DNA of 64,000 nucleotides from an uncultured Fretibacterium sp. (GTDB taxonomy: Bacteria; Synergistota; Synergistia; Synergistales; Aminobacteriaceae). A program made the position numbers and the translations under genes. Below, piece after piece: positions 32,126 to 40,608 of the stretch; the first letter of the stretch is position 1; each line of letters begins with the position of its first letter. The stretch covers positions 1-64,000 of the forward strand of contig CALGGR010000149.1 in NCBI GenBank assembly GCA_937915755.1, written 5' to 3'. A model generated the notes under the pieces. That model did no database searches. It was not told the origin of the DNA and saw only the letters and a list, made by a program, of their open reading frames with translations.

Positions 32126-32662
32126 TCACCATATCCAGTCAATCAGGCAATGAACACCGTAGCACACTCCAGCCGCAACACCAGCGACAATTACTCCACC
32201 GACAACCGCTGGAGCCGCCACAATCCCCGTAGCCGCAACGACGGGAGTTCCGATAGCGCAGAGAGTGGCATTAGTTGCTGCCGCCCCTGAGAGTGCTGCA
32301 ATAGCTGTCCCGGTCTTTGCTGTCATACCAGCCGCACCGGCAAGATATACAGCTGTTGATGTCGCGCTCGTTGTGATTGCAGTATCAGCCGCCGCCTTTA
32401 TTGAATGTTTCACGTAACCCTTAGCTACTCTTTTCCCAGCGTCAACCGCTATGTCGAGGCGTTCGTCATTATTCTCTGCGTTATAGAGCCTGACCCCTGT
32501 AACACCAACCTCAATGACCCCCTCGATAGTTTCAGCCCCCTTGATGAAAGTTTCGGTGTGTTTCTTCACCTCATCACCGCCAAACCAAGCGAGAGCAGGC
32601 TGAACCAATCCCATCACCATAACGCAGGCCATTAACGCCGCAACAAACCTTGAACACTTCAT
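32126..32662 (-). CDS. Secreted protein with a hydrophobic Gly/Ala-rich region
   Basis: A 178-residue protein with a signal peptide at 1-25 (ALMACVMVMGLVQPALA). The mature N-terminus is soluble (VKKHTETFIKGAETIEGVIE). From about 85 to 170 the chain is rich in Ala, Gly, Val and Thr, with long hydrophobic runs such as VVGGVIVAGVAAGVCYGVHC. The second half could insert into membrane. This resembles small pore-forming or envelope proteins only in composition, and no family is recognised. Its promoter region holds a G9 tract beside a TATAAT box, a possible on/off switch. Confidence 0.6.
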   Translation of the reverse strand: MKCSRFVAALMACVMVMGLVQPALAWFGGDEVKKHTETFIKGAETIEGVIEVGVTGVRLYNAENNDERLDIAVDAGKRVAKGYVKHSIKAAADTAITTSATSTAVYLAGAAGMTAKTGTAIAALSGAAATNATLCAIGTPVVAATGIVAAPAVVGGVIVAGVAAGVCYGVHCLIDWIW

Positions 32663-32703
32663 GACACATTCCTTCTTTCGTGAAAATTTTATGAAACGGC
32701 ATT

Positions 32704-32732
32704 ATTATATAGAAAACTTTGCCCCCCCCCAT
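32704..32732 (-). promoter_or_regulatory. Promoter region with a G9 homopolymer in the spacer
   Basis: On the minus strand nine G (32730-32722) are followed by 12 bases and a perfect TATAAT (32709-32704), about 40 bases before the start of the secreted-protein gene at 32662. The tract covers the upstream end of the 17-base spacer and part of the -35 position. Slippage would therefore change promoter spacing. Confidence 0.45.
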
Positions 32733-32808
32733 TTAAGTAAAATTCGCTATATTTAAGTACTATATCCTACGGATTATGTTGGAAAAGTCTATAAAAATAT
32801 TATAAGGC

Positions 32809-32886
32809 AATTTGAGCGTATTGTCGTAGAATCTTGTAGAAAGCTCCTCTCAGTGAATGGGAGGAGTTTTTTGTTGGAACTATCTT
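32809..32886 (+). repeat. Direct repeat, copy B: glyS tail plus terminator
   Basis: It repeats the last codons of glyS (reading NLSVLS-stop instead of DLSVLS-stop) and the terminator, 39 bases of which are identical (32840-32878). No plus-strand gene leads into it, so it is a displaced copy. The stem may still act as a terminator for the minus-strand gene that ends at 32880. Confidence 0.7.
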
Positions 32887-33569
32887 GTGTATTTTCGGGT
32901 CTTGATTAGATTCACCGTCAAGATGAAGTTGCAAACCGTCTCGCTCTCAGCCCCTATGATATTCCAGATGTCCCTCATGGCGAGAAGCGTAGATATCGCA
33001 TCTCCAACATCGAAGCCCATTGCACCGAACGCCGCAGCTCCTTTCATTGTCCCTGCGCCCGGCACTGGAAGAACTATTGCTCTCTCTTCGGGGGTCATCT
33101 TCTCCCAAGCCATAGTGAAATGTTCTTCTGCTATCTCTTTCTCAAGCCCGAATGTAGAATATTCATTAATCCTTCTTGTAGTAATGTCAGATTTTTCTGC
33201 AGCCCATTGAAGTATTCCATGATAGTCGATTTCGTCATAGCTCTTGAAAGGGTAAGCCAGCTTGTTATATGCCCTCCACACGATTGCTTTGCGTATTGCT
33301 TCGGGTGATACTGACTCAGCGTTGAGCCTCCCGGAATTTATAGCGGCAATCACGGTATCAGTCTTTGCAGTGTTATAGTCTGAGGGCAGATCCTGAAGTG
33401 CCTGCATAATTTGAACTCGCTCGGACAGCGTGCAGTCGTCAAGAAACTCGTTGAAGTCCTGCGGTGATTCCTTGCGTGTCTGGGAAAAAGTGTATGCCCC
33501 TGCCGGAGCACTCCCAATAACGGCCATGACGATAGCTATAACTGCGGCAATACATTTTGAACCCTTCAT
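32880..33569 (-). CDS. Secreted protein with possible similarity to the UPF0174/YaaW family
   Basis: A 229-residue protein with a signal peptide at 1-25 (VIAIVMAVIGSAPAGA). The mature part starts QDFNEFLDDCTLSERVQIM, then DEIDYHGILQWAAEK and EHFTMAWEKMTPEERAIV. The last motif and the FLDDC-L pattern are reminiscent of YaaW/UPF0174 proteins, which are normally cytoplasmic. This is a weak, by-eye resemblance. A hydrophobic Gly-rich stretch, GAGTMKGAAAFGAMGFDVG, follows. It lies next to the glyS-tail repeat copy B and upstream of a glycosyltransferase on the same strand. The function is unknown. Confidence 0.5.
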   Translation of the reverse strand: MKGSKCIAAVIAIVMAVIGSAPAGAYTFSQTRKESPQDFNEFLDDCTLSERVQIMQALQDLPSDYNTAKTDTVIAAINSGRLNAESVSPEAIRKAIVWRAYNKLAYPFKSYDEIDYHGILQWAAEKSDITTRRINEYSTFGLEKEIAEEHFTMAWEKMTPEERAIVLPVPGAGTMKGAAAFGAMGFDVGDAISTLLAMRDIWNIIGAESETVCNFILTVNLIKTRKYTR

Positions 33570-33594
33570 GACAACATTCCTTCTTTCCTCGAAA

Positions 33595-34518
33595 TTAGAA
33601 ATTCGATTCCATGATCCGCCCGTAAAAAGTTTTATGACCTGAAATCATTTCTTGGAATTTATGCTTCCAAGTTAATTTGAAAAATATCGTTGAACGAGTA
33701 AGAGCGGCGAATTTATTTTCGTCCCATTGAGAATTTAACAATGCTCTGAGGCCTTCGATTTCAGGATTATTCAGCGGCACGGAATCAAGAAGATTTTTAA
33801 CATCGGGGAAATTTTGGTAAGCAAGCTCAACAACATAGTCAATCAGCATGTAGTCGATCAAAAAATTCTTTTCCTTCCAATATTCTGCGAGGAAATCATA
33901 GCCGAACGAACAGAGAAGGTTATTTTTCTTCGCAGCTTGCAAATACGTTATCCATCTGTCGCGGTTCACGCCGTAGCTGTGAGAATTTTCTTCGTGGCGA
34001 ATGACGTAATAATCCATCTCGAATATTTCATCCGGGATATTAGCAGTTACAAATATAGTCGCATCGAGCCACATGCCTCCGTAACGGGAAAGTAAATAAA
34101 ATCTCAATATATCTGATAAATGCGTGAGTGTGATTACGCCGGAGTCTAATTTCGCTAATATGTGTTCAGGAATTTGAATGTAATCGCTGAAGTTTTCTTT
34201 GGTAATCACTCTGAAATTTTTGCCGCCGCAATGCCGTCTGACGCTTGCGAAACACGTTTTTACAATTTCCGGCGCATTATCCTCGCCCTGCCACCAAATT
34301 GACCATATGAAATTCGAGGGCTCTTGTGCTTTATTTTGGGAAAAGTATCTGTATTTTTGAATTATTTCGCCATAATGCTTTTTGAGCCAGGTAATTATCA
34401 CTTTATCTTTCCAGCGCGTAACTATCATGGGGCGGCGGAATGCCGAAGAACAGAAACTTGCAAACGCTACTTTGAATCCGAAATTTTTATAGAGCTGAAT
34501 TTTCTTTTTAATTTCCAT
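33595..34518 (-). CDS. Capsular polysaccharide synthesis-type glycosyltransferase
   Basis: A 307-residue protein of the Caps_synth/GT32-like group. The core pattern WSIWWQGEDNAPEIVKTC at about 71-88 is typical, with RVITKENFSDY, then SDILRFYLLSRYGGMWLDAT at about 134-153, which contains the DxD-like metal site. The C-terminal part holds a conserved HKTFYGRI-like end. Such enzymes add sugars to capsule or O-antigen. The gene is clearly more AT-rich than its surroundings, with codon choices such as AAA, ATT and TTT dominating, which suggests horizontal transfer. It is isolated: no other capsule gene adjoins. Confidence 0.82.
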   Translation of the reverse strand: MEIKKKIQLYKNFGFKVAFASFCSSAFRRPMIVTRWKDKVIITWLKKHYGEIIQKYRYFSQNKAQEPSNFIWSIWWQGEDNAPEIVKTCFASVRRHCGGKNFRVITKENFSDYIQIPEHILAKLDSGVITLTHLSDILRFYLLSRYGGMWLDATIFVTANIPDEIFEMDYYVIRHEENSHSYGVNRDRWITYLQAAKKNNLLCSFGYDFLAEYWKEKNFLIDYMLIDYVVELAYQNFPDVKNLLDSVPLNNPEIEGLRALLNSQWDENKFAALTRSTIFFKLTWKHKFQEMISGHKTFYGRIMESNF

Positions 34519-34601
34519 TGCGTTTTGTCTCCTTCAGATCATCTCCTTATTCTCAGGCTCGGCTATTTTATCATGTTACAGCGCGAAACGGGGAGAGTTA
34601 C

Positions 34602-34774
34602 CTACTCAAAACTTAGTACCCGCATCCAGACTATATCACCGTTCGTGTACACCTTGCTGTTCTTCTTATTCTCCTGTAGAAGTCCCAAAGATTTTGCGCG
34701 GCCGGCAAACTTCTTCTTCATGCTTTCGTTGTCCACAACATAGCCCAGAAACCATTGAGTTCTTTTCTATGTTC
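34602..34774 (-). pseudogene. C-terminal fragment of a type IV pilin-like gene
   Basis: On the minus strand a frame bounded by a stop upstream reads QWFLGYVVDNESMKKKFAGR, then AKSLGLLQENKKNSKVYTNG and DIVWMRVLSFE before a TAG. This aligns with the end of the pilin at 6427-7026 (NLWFVCYHMGNDTRLKQKIA, GRTKSLGLLKN, EVWLKVLDLK). The prepilin N-terminus is missing. It lies between the glycosyltransferase and flhB, where flhA would be expected in many flagellar clusters. Confidence 0.7.
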
Positions 34775-34805
34775 TCAGCCAGATTGCAATGCTATATTCT
34801 GTAAT

Positions 34806-35873
34806 TTACGATGCCTGTGATGTCTGACCCTTCAGCCTGTAAACAAACGCCAAGACCTCAGCGACACCCCTGTAGAAGTCTTCAGGAATCTCCTCGCCTA
34901 TCTCGACATTCTCATACAGTGCCCACGCAAGCGGCTTGTTCTCGATTATCGGTATCAAATTCAGTTCCGCTATCTCTCGTATTCTCTGAGCGATATAGTC
35001 CGCACCTTTCGCGATTACCTGAGGCGCACCCATTATCCCCCGCTCATACTGGATTGCTACAGCAATGTGCGTAGGGTTCGTGATTACAACGTCAGCTTTC
35101 GGAACGTCCGACATCATTCTGTTCCTCGCCATTTCCCGCTGCTTCTGACGAATCTTCTGCTTTATCTGCGGGTCTCCCTCCATCTGCTTGTACTCATCCT
35201 TGACTTCCTTTTTGCTCATCTTGATTGAGTTCTCGAAGTCCCATTTCTGATACGCATAATCCGCAAACGCCATCACTAACAGCATTAGTGCAAGCCTCAT
35301 CGCAAGCGTCCAAAGCATATCCCAGAACTGCCGGCTACCCAATTCGAGGGGCATCTGCATTGTCTTTGAAGATACGGGAAGATAGTTACGGATTGCGTTG
35401 TATATCATGACCGCGAATATTGCTGACTTCAGAAGGCCTTTCAAGAGTTCCACACATGAGCGCATGGAGATGATTTTCTTCATTCCCGTAAAAGGATTGA
35501 GGCGGTCGAATTTTGGCACAAACGGCTCGCCCGTGAAAGCAAATCCAACCTGGGCAATAACCGCGCTCGTCGCAAAAAGCACCACAAGCCCCCCCAATGG
35601 CAGCCACGCCGCAAAGTAATCCTTCATTGCCTCCCACGATACCCACCAGAACCAGCCATCTCTCAACACAGCCTGATCCCCGATCGCCGTGAACATGAAG
35701 CGGATCATTCCCGTCAGCGTCCGCCATATTGACGTTCCGAGAAGCGAAATCGCAAGGAGTGCCGTGATTATCGCCGCCGCAGCATTGATGTCTTTGCTGA
35801 CACAGACCCGGCCTTCCTCGCGGACTTTCTCACGTTTATGGGGGGTTGCTTCCTCTGTACGTTCCTCAGCCAT
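34806..35873 (-). CDS. flhB: Flagellar export apparatus protein FlhB
   Basis: A 355-residue inner-membrane protein of the flagellar type III export gate. The N-terminus EERTEEATPHKREKVREEG is characteristic. Four membrane segments lie between about 35 and 210. A charged linker follows, with KEVKDEYKQMEGDPQIKQK. The self-cleaving NPTH sits in DVVITNPTHIAVAIQYERG at about 265. FlhB switches export from hook to filament subunits. It overlaps fliR by eight bases. It is the last intact gene of the cluster here, and flhA does not follow. Confidence 0.96.
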   Translation of the reverse strand: MAEERTEEATPHKREKVREEGRVCVSKDINAAAAIITALLAISLLGTSIWRTLTGMIRFMFTAIGDQAVLRDGWFWWVSWEAMKDYFAAWLPLGGLVVLFATSAVIAQVGFAFTGEPFVPKFDRLNPFTGMKKIISMRSCVELLKGLLKSAIFAVMIYNAIRNYLPVSSKTMQMPLELGSRQFWDMLWTLAMRLALMLLVMAFADYAYQKWDFENSIKMSKKEVKDEYKQMEGDPQIKQKIRQKQREMARNRMMSDVPKADVVITNPTHIAVAIQYERGIMGAPQVIAKGADYIAQRIREIAELNLIPIIENKPLAWALYENVEIGEEIPEDFYRGVAEVLAFVYRLKGQTSQAS

Positions 35874-36663
35874 TTAACGGCCTCCACATTATCAGGACAC
35901 TTAGCGCGAACTCTATCCAGTGTTCAAAATTGTTGTAGATTAAATCCATCATCAATGGGATTACAGCGGCAAGAACCATGAAGCCTAGCATTACTTTCAC
36001 GGGCAGTCCCACGACAAATATATTCATCTGCGGAACAGTCCTCGCCAAAAATCCGAGTCCAACGTCCGACAATACGAGCGCGCAGTAAAACGGTATAACC
36101 ATTCTCATCGCAAGTACAAATAATGACTGAAGCCACGTCCCTAATTGAAGGTCGCCTGAAGGGAATAATGATATTTGTCCGGGCGGTACGAGTTTCAGGG
36201 TCTCGACAAGTGCCTGTATCATGAGCAAATGGCCGTTCCATCGAAAATAGAACCACATTGCGACGAAGAAATTAAGCTGACCGAGTATTGATGTCTCGCT
36301 CTGCGTTGAAGGGTCCATGACCTGAGCCATCGAGAAGCCTATTGTCGTACCCGTCTGTTCACCCGCAACTCTGAGCGCGTAGAGCGGAAGTGCCGAAATG
36401 AATCCCAGCGCAACCCCAATCAGTAATTCACGAATGCAGACTGCGGCAATGAATATCACCTCGTCGAAATATATCATCGGTATCTCTTCGGTCTTAATGA
36501 TTCCGACGGAGCAGACCGTCAGCATCACAACGAAAAGATACCTGAATGGTGTAGGCGGCATTGTTGACGTGAAAATCGGCGAGCTGAATACAAGTCCTAT
36601 ATAACGCAGGTGAAGGAGCATGTATACCGCCAATAATTGAGAAGGTAATTCGAGGCCGCGCAT
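35866..36663 (-). CDS. fliR: Flagellar biosynthetic protein FliR
   Basis: A 265-residue membrane protein of the export gate (FliPQR complex). Helices fill most of its length. Typical stretches are FSSPIFTSTMPPTPFRYLFV, RELLIGVALGFISALPLYAL, RVAGEQTGTTIGFSMAQVMD and FLARTVPQMNIFVVGLPVKV. It forms the helical export gate with FliP and FliQ. Spacing is tight on both sides (16 bases to fliQ, overlap with flhB). Confidence 0.96.
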   Translation of the reverse strand: MRGLELPSQLLAVYMLLHLRYIGLVFSSPIFTSTMPPTPFRYLFVVMLTVCSVGIIKTEEIPMIYFDEVIFIAAVCIRELLIGVALGFISALPLYALRVAGEQTGTTIGFSMAQVMDPSTQSETSILGQLNFFVAMWFYFRWNGHLLMIQALVETLKLVPPGQISLFPSGDLQLGTWLQSLFVLAMRMVIPFYCALVLSDVGLGFLARTVPQMNIFVVGLPVKVMLGFMVLAAVIPLMMDLIYNNFEHWIEFALSVLIMWRPLNG

Positions 36664-36678
36664 TTAGGGGTGATTGAG

Positions 36679-36954
36679 TCAGTTGATGAAGCGTTCGAGC
36701 TGCCCTAAGATTTCGCGGGTCATTACGAGCATTCTCTGCCCTATCCACGGGGACAATAGCACGATGCAAAGGAAGACCGCCAAAATCTTCGGAATGAATA
36801 TCAATGTCTGCTCCTGAATTGATGTCGCTGTCTGCAAAATTCCGATGAAAAGTCCAATTATCATTGCCACGAGAAGAATCGGCAGCGTAACGCTAATCAT
36901 CGTCCATATTGCTCCGGTCATAATATCCGGGAGGCTCAAAGTTGTAGCGTTCAT
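36679..36954 (-). CDS. fliQ: Flagellar biosynthetic protein FliQ
   Basis: A 91-residue protein with two membrane helices (IWTMISVTLPILLVAMIIGLF-like and FIPKILAVFLCIVLL) around the conserved loop GILQTATSIQEQTLIF. Four copies join FliP and FliR in the export gate. It lies 16 bases after fliP and 15 before fliR, in the standard order. Confidence 0.96.
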   Translation of the reverse strand: MNATTLSLPDIMTGAIWTMISVTLPILLVAMIIGLFIGILQTATSIQEQTLIFIPKILAVFLCIVLLSPWIGQRMLVMTREILGQLERFIN

Positions 36955-36970
36955 AAATTTTCACCCTTTC

Positions 36971-37798
36971 TTACGGGACATTCGTAAAGCTCTTAAGCAC
37001 GCTCATAACAACGAGATTCCAACCGTCGGCCATGACGAATAAAAGCAGCTTGAAAGGCAGCGAGATCATCATAGGCGGAAGCATCATCATGCCCATTGCA
37101 AGCAAGACGCTCGACACCACCATGTCGACCACCAAGAACGGAATGTATATGACCACGCCCATTTGAAACGCTGTCTTCATCTCACTTAACATGAAAGCCG
37201 GGATCAGTATTCTCGTTGGGACTTCGGACTCGTTCGCGGGACGGTCTGCACCTGCCATTGAGATTATTAGCGATAATTCCTCCTGCCTCGTGTAGCGGAA
37301 CATGAAGGTTCTAACGGGTTCAATCGACCTGTCCCAAGCCTGCTGTGCCGTGATGTTGCCGGAAAGATAGGGGTTGAGACCGTTCTCGTAGACCTGCGTC
37401 CAAGTCGGATACATCGTGAACATCGTCAGGAATAGCGAGAGTCCTGCTATGACCTGCTGGGGCGGCGACTGCTGGAGTCCTATTGCACGCTGAACGAAGC
37501 CGATTACGATTATGATTCGTGTGAAGCTCGTTACCATCAGCAATATCGCGGGAACGAGGCTCAACACCGTCATCAATGCGAGTATCTGAAGCGTAAGTGC
37601 AACATCACGGGGTGAATCGGCCTGACCAAGTCCGAGCGTTATCGAAGGAAGCGGAATAGTCCCGGAAAGTTCGGGAGCACGCGGAGGATTTAAGACAGCA
37701 CCCGATGAAACGCCGTGAAGAATCAGCAACGTCAATATCATCACGGGCGCAAGGATTCTAACTGCCCGCTTGAGACTGTGATTTACTCCATTCCTCAT
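36971..37798 (-). CDS. fliP: Flagellar biosynthetic protein FliP
   Basis: A 275-residue export gate subunit with a cleavable-type N-terminal signal helix (LAPVMILTLLILHGVSSGA). FliP signatures follow: MTSFTRIIIVIGFVQRAIGL, QQSPPQQVIAGLSLFLTMF, RTFMFRYTRQEELSL and PAFMLSEMKTAFQMGVVIYI. The ATG at 37798 sits behind GGAGATGGAG. It overlaps the end of the fliO gene by about 40 bases. Confidence 0.97.
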   Translation of the reverse strand: MRNGVNHSLKRAVRILAPVMILTLLILHGVSSGAVLNPPRAPELSGTIPLPSITLGLGQADSPRDVALTLQILALMTVLSLVPAILLMVTSFTRIIIVIGFVQRAIGLQQSPPQQVIAGLSLFLTMFTMYPTWTQVYENGLNPYLSGNITAQQAWDRSIEPVRTFMFRYTRQEELSLIISMAGADRPANESEVPTRILIPAFMLSEMKTAFQMGVVIYIPFLVVDMVVSSVLLAMGMMMLPPMMISLPFKLLLFVMADGWNLVVMSVLKSFTNVP

Positions 37799-37994
37799 AG
37801 CTCCATCTCCCCATAAGGCTCGAACCGTGAGGCCCTAACGTGAACGCGATTACGTCAGGCCCGCAGCGTATGACTAAAAATATATCCCTGGCACTCAAGC
37901 GCAGGGACGTGATAATTTCGACGTTACATGAACCTTTTGCACTGGGGTTGTTCTTCCTGACGTATTTCACGAGGACGAACGCGCAGAAGGCCAT
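37758..37994 (-). CDS. fliO: Flagellar protein FliO (start uncertain)
   Basis: A 78-residue protein from the first ATG. It has KYVRKNNPSAKGSCNVEII, then SLRLSARDIFLVIRCGPDVI and FTLGPHGSSLM, the usual FliO layout of a membrane helix followed by a small basic SH3-like domain. The frame stays open upstream to the end of cheY and encodes SAYLIRAVLALIFMAFCAFV, a full membrane helix. Translation therefore probably begins before 37994 at a non-ATG codon not identified here. FliO helps FliP assemble. The position between cheY and fliP is standard. Confidence 0.75.
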   Translation of the reverse strand: MAFCAFVLVKYVRKNNPSAKGSCNVEIITSLRLSARDIFLVIRCGPDVIAFTLGPHGSSLMGRWSYEEWSKSQSQAGS

Positions 37995-38050
37995 GAATAT
38001 CAGCGCGAGGACAGCCCGTATTAAGTAGGCTGAGAGGCTTGCTTCCTGTA

Positions 38051-38413
38051 CTATGAGAGCACCTTTGTGATTGCTTCGATTACTCGCTCAGGCTGGAACG
38101 GCTTGACGATGAAGTCGTTTGCTCCCGCCTGAATTGCCTCTATGACCATTGGCTGCTGACCCATTGCCGAGACCATTACGACCTTGACGCTGGGGTCTAA
38201 TGCCTTGATTGCCTTCACCGCGTCGATACCGTTCATTTCCGGCATTGTTATATCCATTGTGATGATGTCGGGCTTGTATTTCTGGAAGGCCGCAACTCCT
38301 GCCTTTCCGTTCTCTGCTTCTGCTACAACCTCGAAATCATTTTTCGTCAGAATGTCCTTCAGCATCATTCTCATGAATGCCGCGTCATCGACTATCAAAA
38401 CTTTTTTGCCCAT
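38051..38413 (-). CDS. cheY: CheY-type response regulator
   Basis: A 120-residue single receiver domain from the ATG at 38413 (GGGAGAG eleven bases upstream). The acidic pocket is in VLIVDDAAFMRMML (D9, D10), the phosphorylated Asp in PDIITMDITMPEMNG (about 54), the conserved Thr/Ser in VVMVSAMGQQ, and the Lys in NDFIVKPFQPERV (about 104). In flagellar clusters this CheY binds FliM and FliY to set rotation direction. It lies between fliY and fliO. Confidence 0.95.
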   Translation of the reverse strand: MGKKVLIVDDAAFMRMMLKDILTKNDFEVVAEAENGKAGVAAFQKYKPDIITMDITMPEMNGIDAVKAIKALDPSVKVVMVSAMGQQPMVIEAIQAGANDFIVKPFQPERVIEAITKVLS

Positions 38414-38491
38414 TCTAAAACTCTCCCTCAATGATGAAAATTATGTTGCTGGAAAATTTCGTTTGAATTATAACACGAAACAGCCTAATTT

Positions 38492-39550
38492 CTATGAGGC
38501 TGCCTTTGCTGCTCCGCCCGGTATTATGTCAGTGATACGGACTCCGAAATTCTCATCAATAACGACGACTTCACCGTGCGCGATTAACTTTCCGTTCACG
38601 AGAATATCAACAGGCTCACCGGCCATCTTGTCGAGTTCAACAACTGCCCCAGCCGTCAAAGCAAGGATCTCCGAGACGCTCTTCCTTGCCTTTCCGAGTT
38701 CAACCGTAACACGGACAGGAATATCCGCGATAAGGTCAATCGGGCTTGGTGCGCCCCCGCCTCCGCCTCCTCCCAGTGGCTGAAATGCCGCCGGCCTAAC
38801 GTCAACCGCAGGGCCTGCGTTCTGTCTACCTCCGCTCATATTTCCGCCTCCCATAGGGTTATTGTTCGATGCCTGAGCCTGTGGCTGTTTCCCTTCGAGG
38901 GCATCACGCATAAACCCCGCAATGTCCAAAGCGTTATCGAGCGTCAAGCATGTCCAGATGTTAAACGGTTTCAGTCCGTCAATCACTACATTAACAGGGC
39001 TGCACCAAATCTTTTTGTCAGCAGGTTCAAGAGACAAAGCCCGCCAGTCGTCCTCGCCGAGTGCAGACGTCGTATTCTCGGGCATCAGCCTCTTTCCGGC
39101 AAGAAGCCCCGCTAGGCTCGTGAATGCGGAACCAACAACCTGGCTCAATCCTTCTTGAGCCGCGTTCCAGTATAAATCGCTTGGTTCGGGAATGTCTCCG
39201 CCTCCTCCGCCCATCATAAGGTCAGCGAGGGTTAACGCACCCTTCTGGTCAACAACTAGTGCTAACGGACGGTCATCAAGCCCCCCGAATGTCGTTGAGA
39301 AAAGGAACGGAAGCTCCGAGAATTTTCCGCTGAAATCCTGCTGCGTCATGACTTCGGGATTCCCTACGCTGGTTGTTACGTTCTTGCCCGCAAGCATGTT
39401 TATGACGCTGTTCTCGGAATTTGCGAACGTGTCGGCTACTTTTGCAAGCTGTTCTGCATCTGCGTCCGAAATTTCGTCAACGTCTCCAAAATCTCCTCCG
39501 CCTGAAAGAAGGGCGTTAATCTCATCAGGACTTAGTAAATCATCAGGCAT
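38492..39550 (-). CDS. fliY: Flagellar motor switch protein FliY (FliN-type)
   Basis: A 352-residue protein. It starts with LLSPDEINALLSGG, the short FliM-like CheY-binding peptide. A CheC-like central region runs from about 45 to 220, followed by a Gly/Asn/Pro-rich linker (about 225-265). The C-terminal FliN domain has PVRVTVELGKARKSVSEIL, LTAGAVVELDKMAGEPVDIL and GEVVVIDENFGVRI. It forms the C-ring with FliM and FliG. Whether the CheC-like part keeps CheY-P phosphatase activity is not clear by eye. It follows fliM by 27 bases. Confidence 0.93.
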   Translation of the reverse strand: MPDDLLSPDEINALLSGGGDFGDVDEISDADAEQLAKVADTFANSENSVINMLAGKNVTTSVGNPEVMTQQDFSGKFSELPFLFSTTFGGLDDRPLALVVDQKGALTLADLMMGGGGGDIPEPSDLYWNAAQEGLSQVVGSAFTSLAGLLAGKRLMPENTTSALGEDDWRALSLEPADKKIWCSPVNVVIDGLKPFNIWTCLTLDNALDIAGFMRDALEGKQPQAQASNNNPMGGGNMSGGRQNAGPAVDVRPAAFQPLGGGGGGGAPSPIDLIADIPVRVTVELGKARKSVSEILALTAGAVVELDKMAGEPVDILVNGKLIAHGEVVVIDENFGVRITDIIPGGAAKAAS

Positions 39551-39577
39551 AAATAAATCTCTCCTTTCATGCAGTTT

Positions 39578-40594
39578 CTATTTGTTCTCGTTGCCTTCAG
39601 GGACGACTTCAGGAAGCTCATTCGTGAGTACCTTCGTGAGTTCAACCGCCATATGACCGTTGAGAGTTCCGGGTCTTGCCTTGAAGCGAACCTGATTCCC
39701 AACTCTAACGTCAATGTGTGAGTCCTTCAGTTCGTCGAGCTTTATCACGTCTCCGGGCTGTAAAGCGTAGACATCTCCGAGTGATAATACAGTGTGTCCA
39801 AGCTCCATTGCAAGAGGCATATTCACCTGCATCATTGAGTTGTTGAGCCAGTTCTTTACCTGATCATCGCCCTTGTGTCCTGTTGAAGCGAACCATTGCT
39901 GTGATGACAGCCGGTCTATAATCGGTTCTATCAGGAAATACGGGAAGCAAAGGCTCACCATTCCCTCAACGTCAGAGACTCTAAGCTTCATTATTACGAC
40001 AAGCACCATATCACTCGGCGAGCATATCTGAACGAAGAAAGGATTGCTCTCCATGCTCTCGAACCTGAATCTCACATCAACAACCGTACTCCAGCTATCC
40101 TCAAGAAGCTCAAGTATACGCATGATTACGCGCTCGATTACGGTCTTCTCGATGTCAGTCAATTCACGGATGTTTCCTGAGAAAGTCCCGCGACCTCCAA
40201 GCATTCTGTCAATAATCGTGAAGACTAGCGCGGGGTTGATCTCGATCAGCATTGAGCCTTCAAAGGGGTGCATCTCGATGAGGCCGATAACAGTGGGCTG
40301 AACCATGTAGTTCACGAACTCCTCATAGGCAAGCTGTTCAACCGAAGCTATTTCCGCCGAAACAATGGAGCGTATGAGCGTTGACAGAACCGTAGTCATT
40401 TGTCGGGCAAACGACTCGTGAATCATCTGGATAGCGCGGAGCTGGTCTTTGCTGAACTTGTCGGGACGCTTGAAGTCGTAAACTTTAAGTTTTGCGTATT
40501 CGTCAGCCTTAGCGGCGATTTCGTCGATGTTCGCGCCGCCTGAGATTTGCTTCATTAACGCATCAATAGCGTCCTGTGATAATACGTCGGGCAT
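39578..40594 (-). CDS. fliM: Flagellar motor switch protein FliM
   Basis: A 338-residue C-ring protein. The N-terminal CheY-P binding peptide is VLSQDAIDALMKQI. The CheC-like middle domain contains YDFKRPDKFSKDQLRAIQM, HPFEGSMLIEINPALVFTII and DRMLGGRG. The C-terminal SpoA/FliN-like domain contains LGDVYALQPGDVIKLDELKD. Length and order are standard. It lies between fliL and fliY. Confidence 0.97.
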   Translation of the reverse strand: MPDVLSQDAIDALMKQISGGANIDEIAAKADEYAKLKVYDFKRPDKFSKDQLRAIQMIHESFARQMTTVLSTLIRSIVSAEIASVEQLAYEEFVNYMVQPTVIGLIEMHPFEGSMLIEINPALVFTIIDRMLGGRGTFSGNIRELTDIEKTVIERVIMRILELLEDSWSTVVDVRFRFESMESNPFFVQICSPSDMVLVVIMKLRVSDVEGMVSLCFPYFLIEPIIDRLSSQQWFASTGHKGDDQVKNWLNNSMMQVNMPLAMELGHTVLSLGDVYALQPGDVIKLDELKDSHIDVRVGNQVRFKARPGTLNGHMAVELTKVLTNELPEVVPEGNENK

Positions 40595-40608
40595 CTTTCC
40601 TTAGCCTC

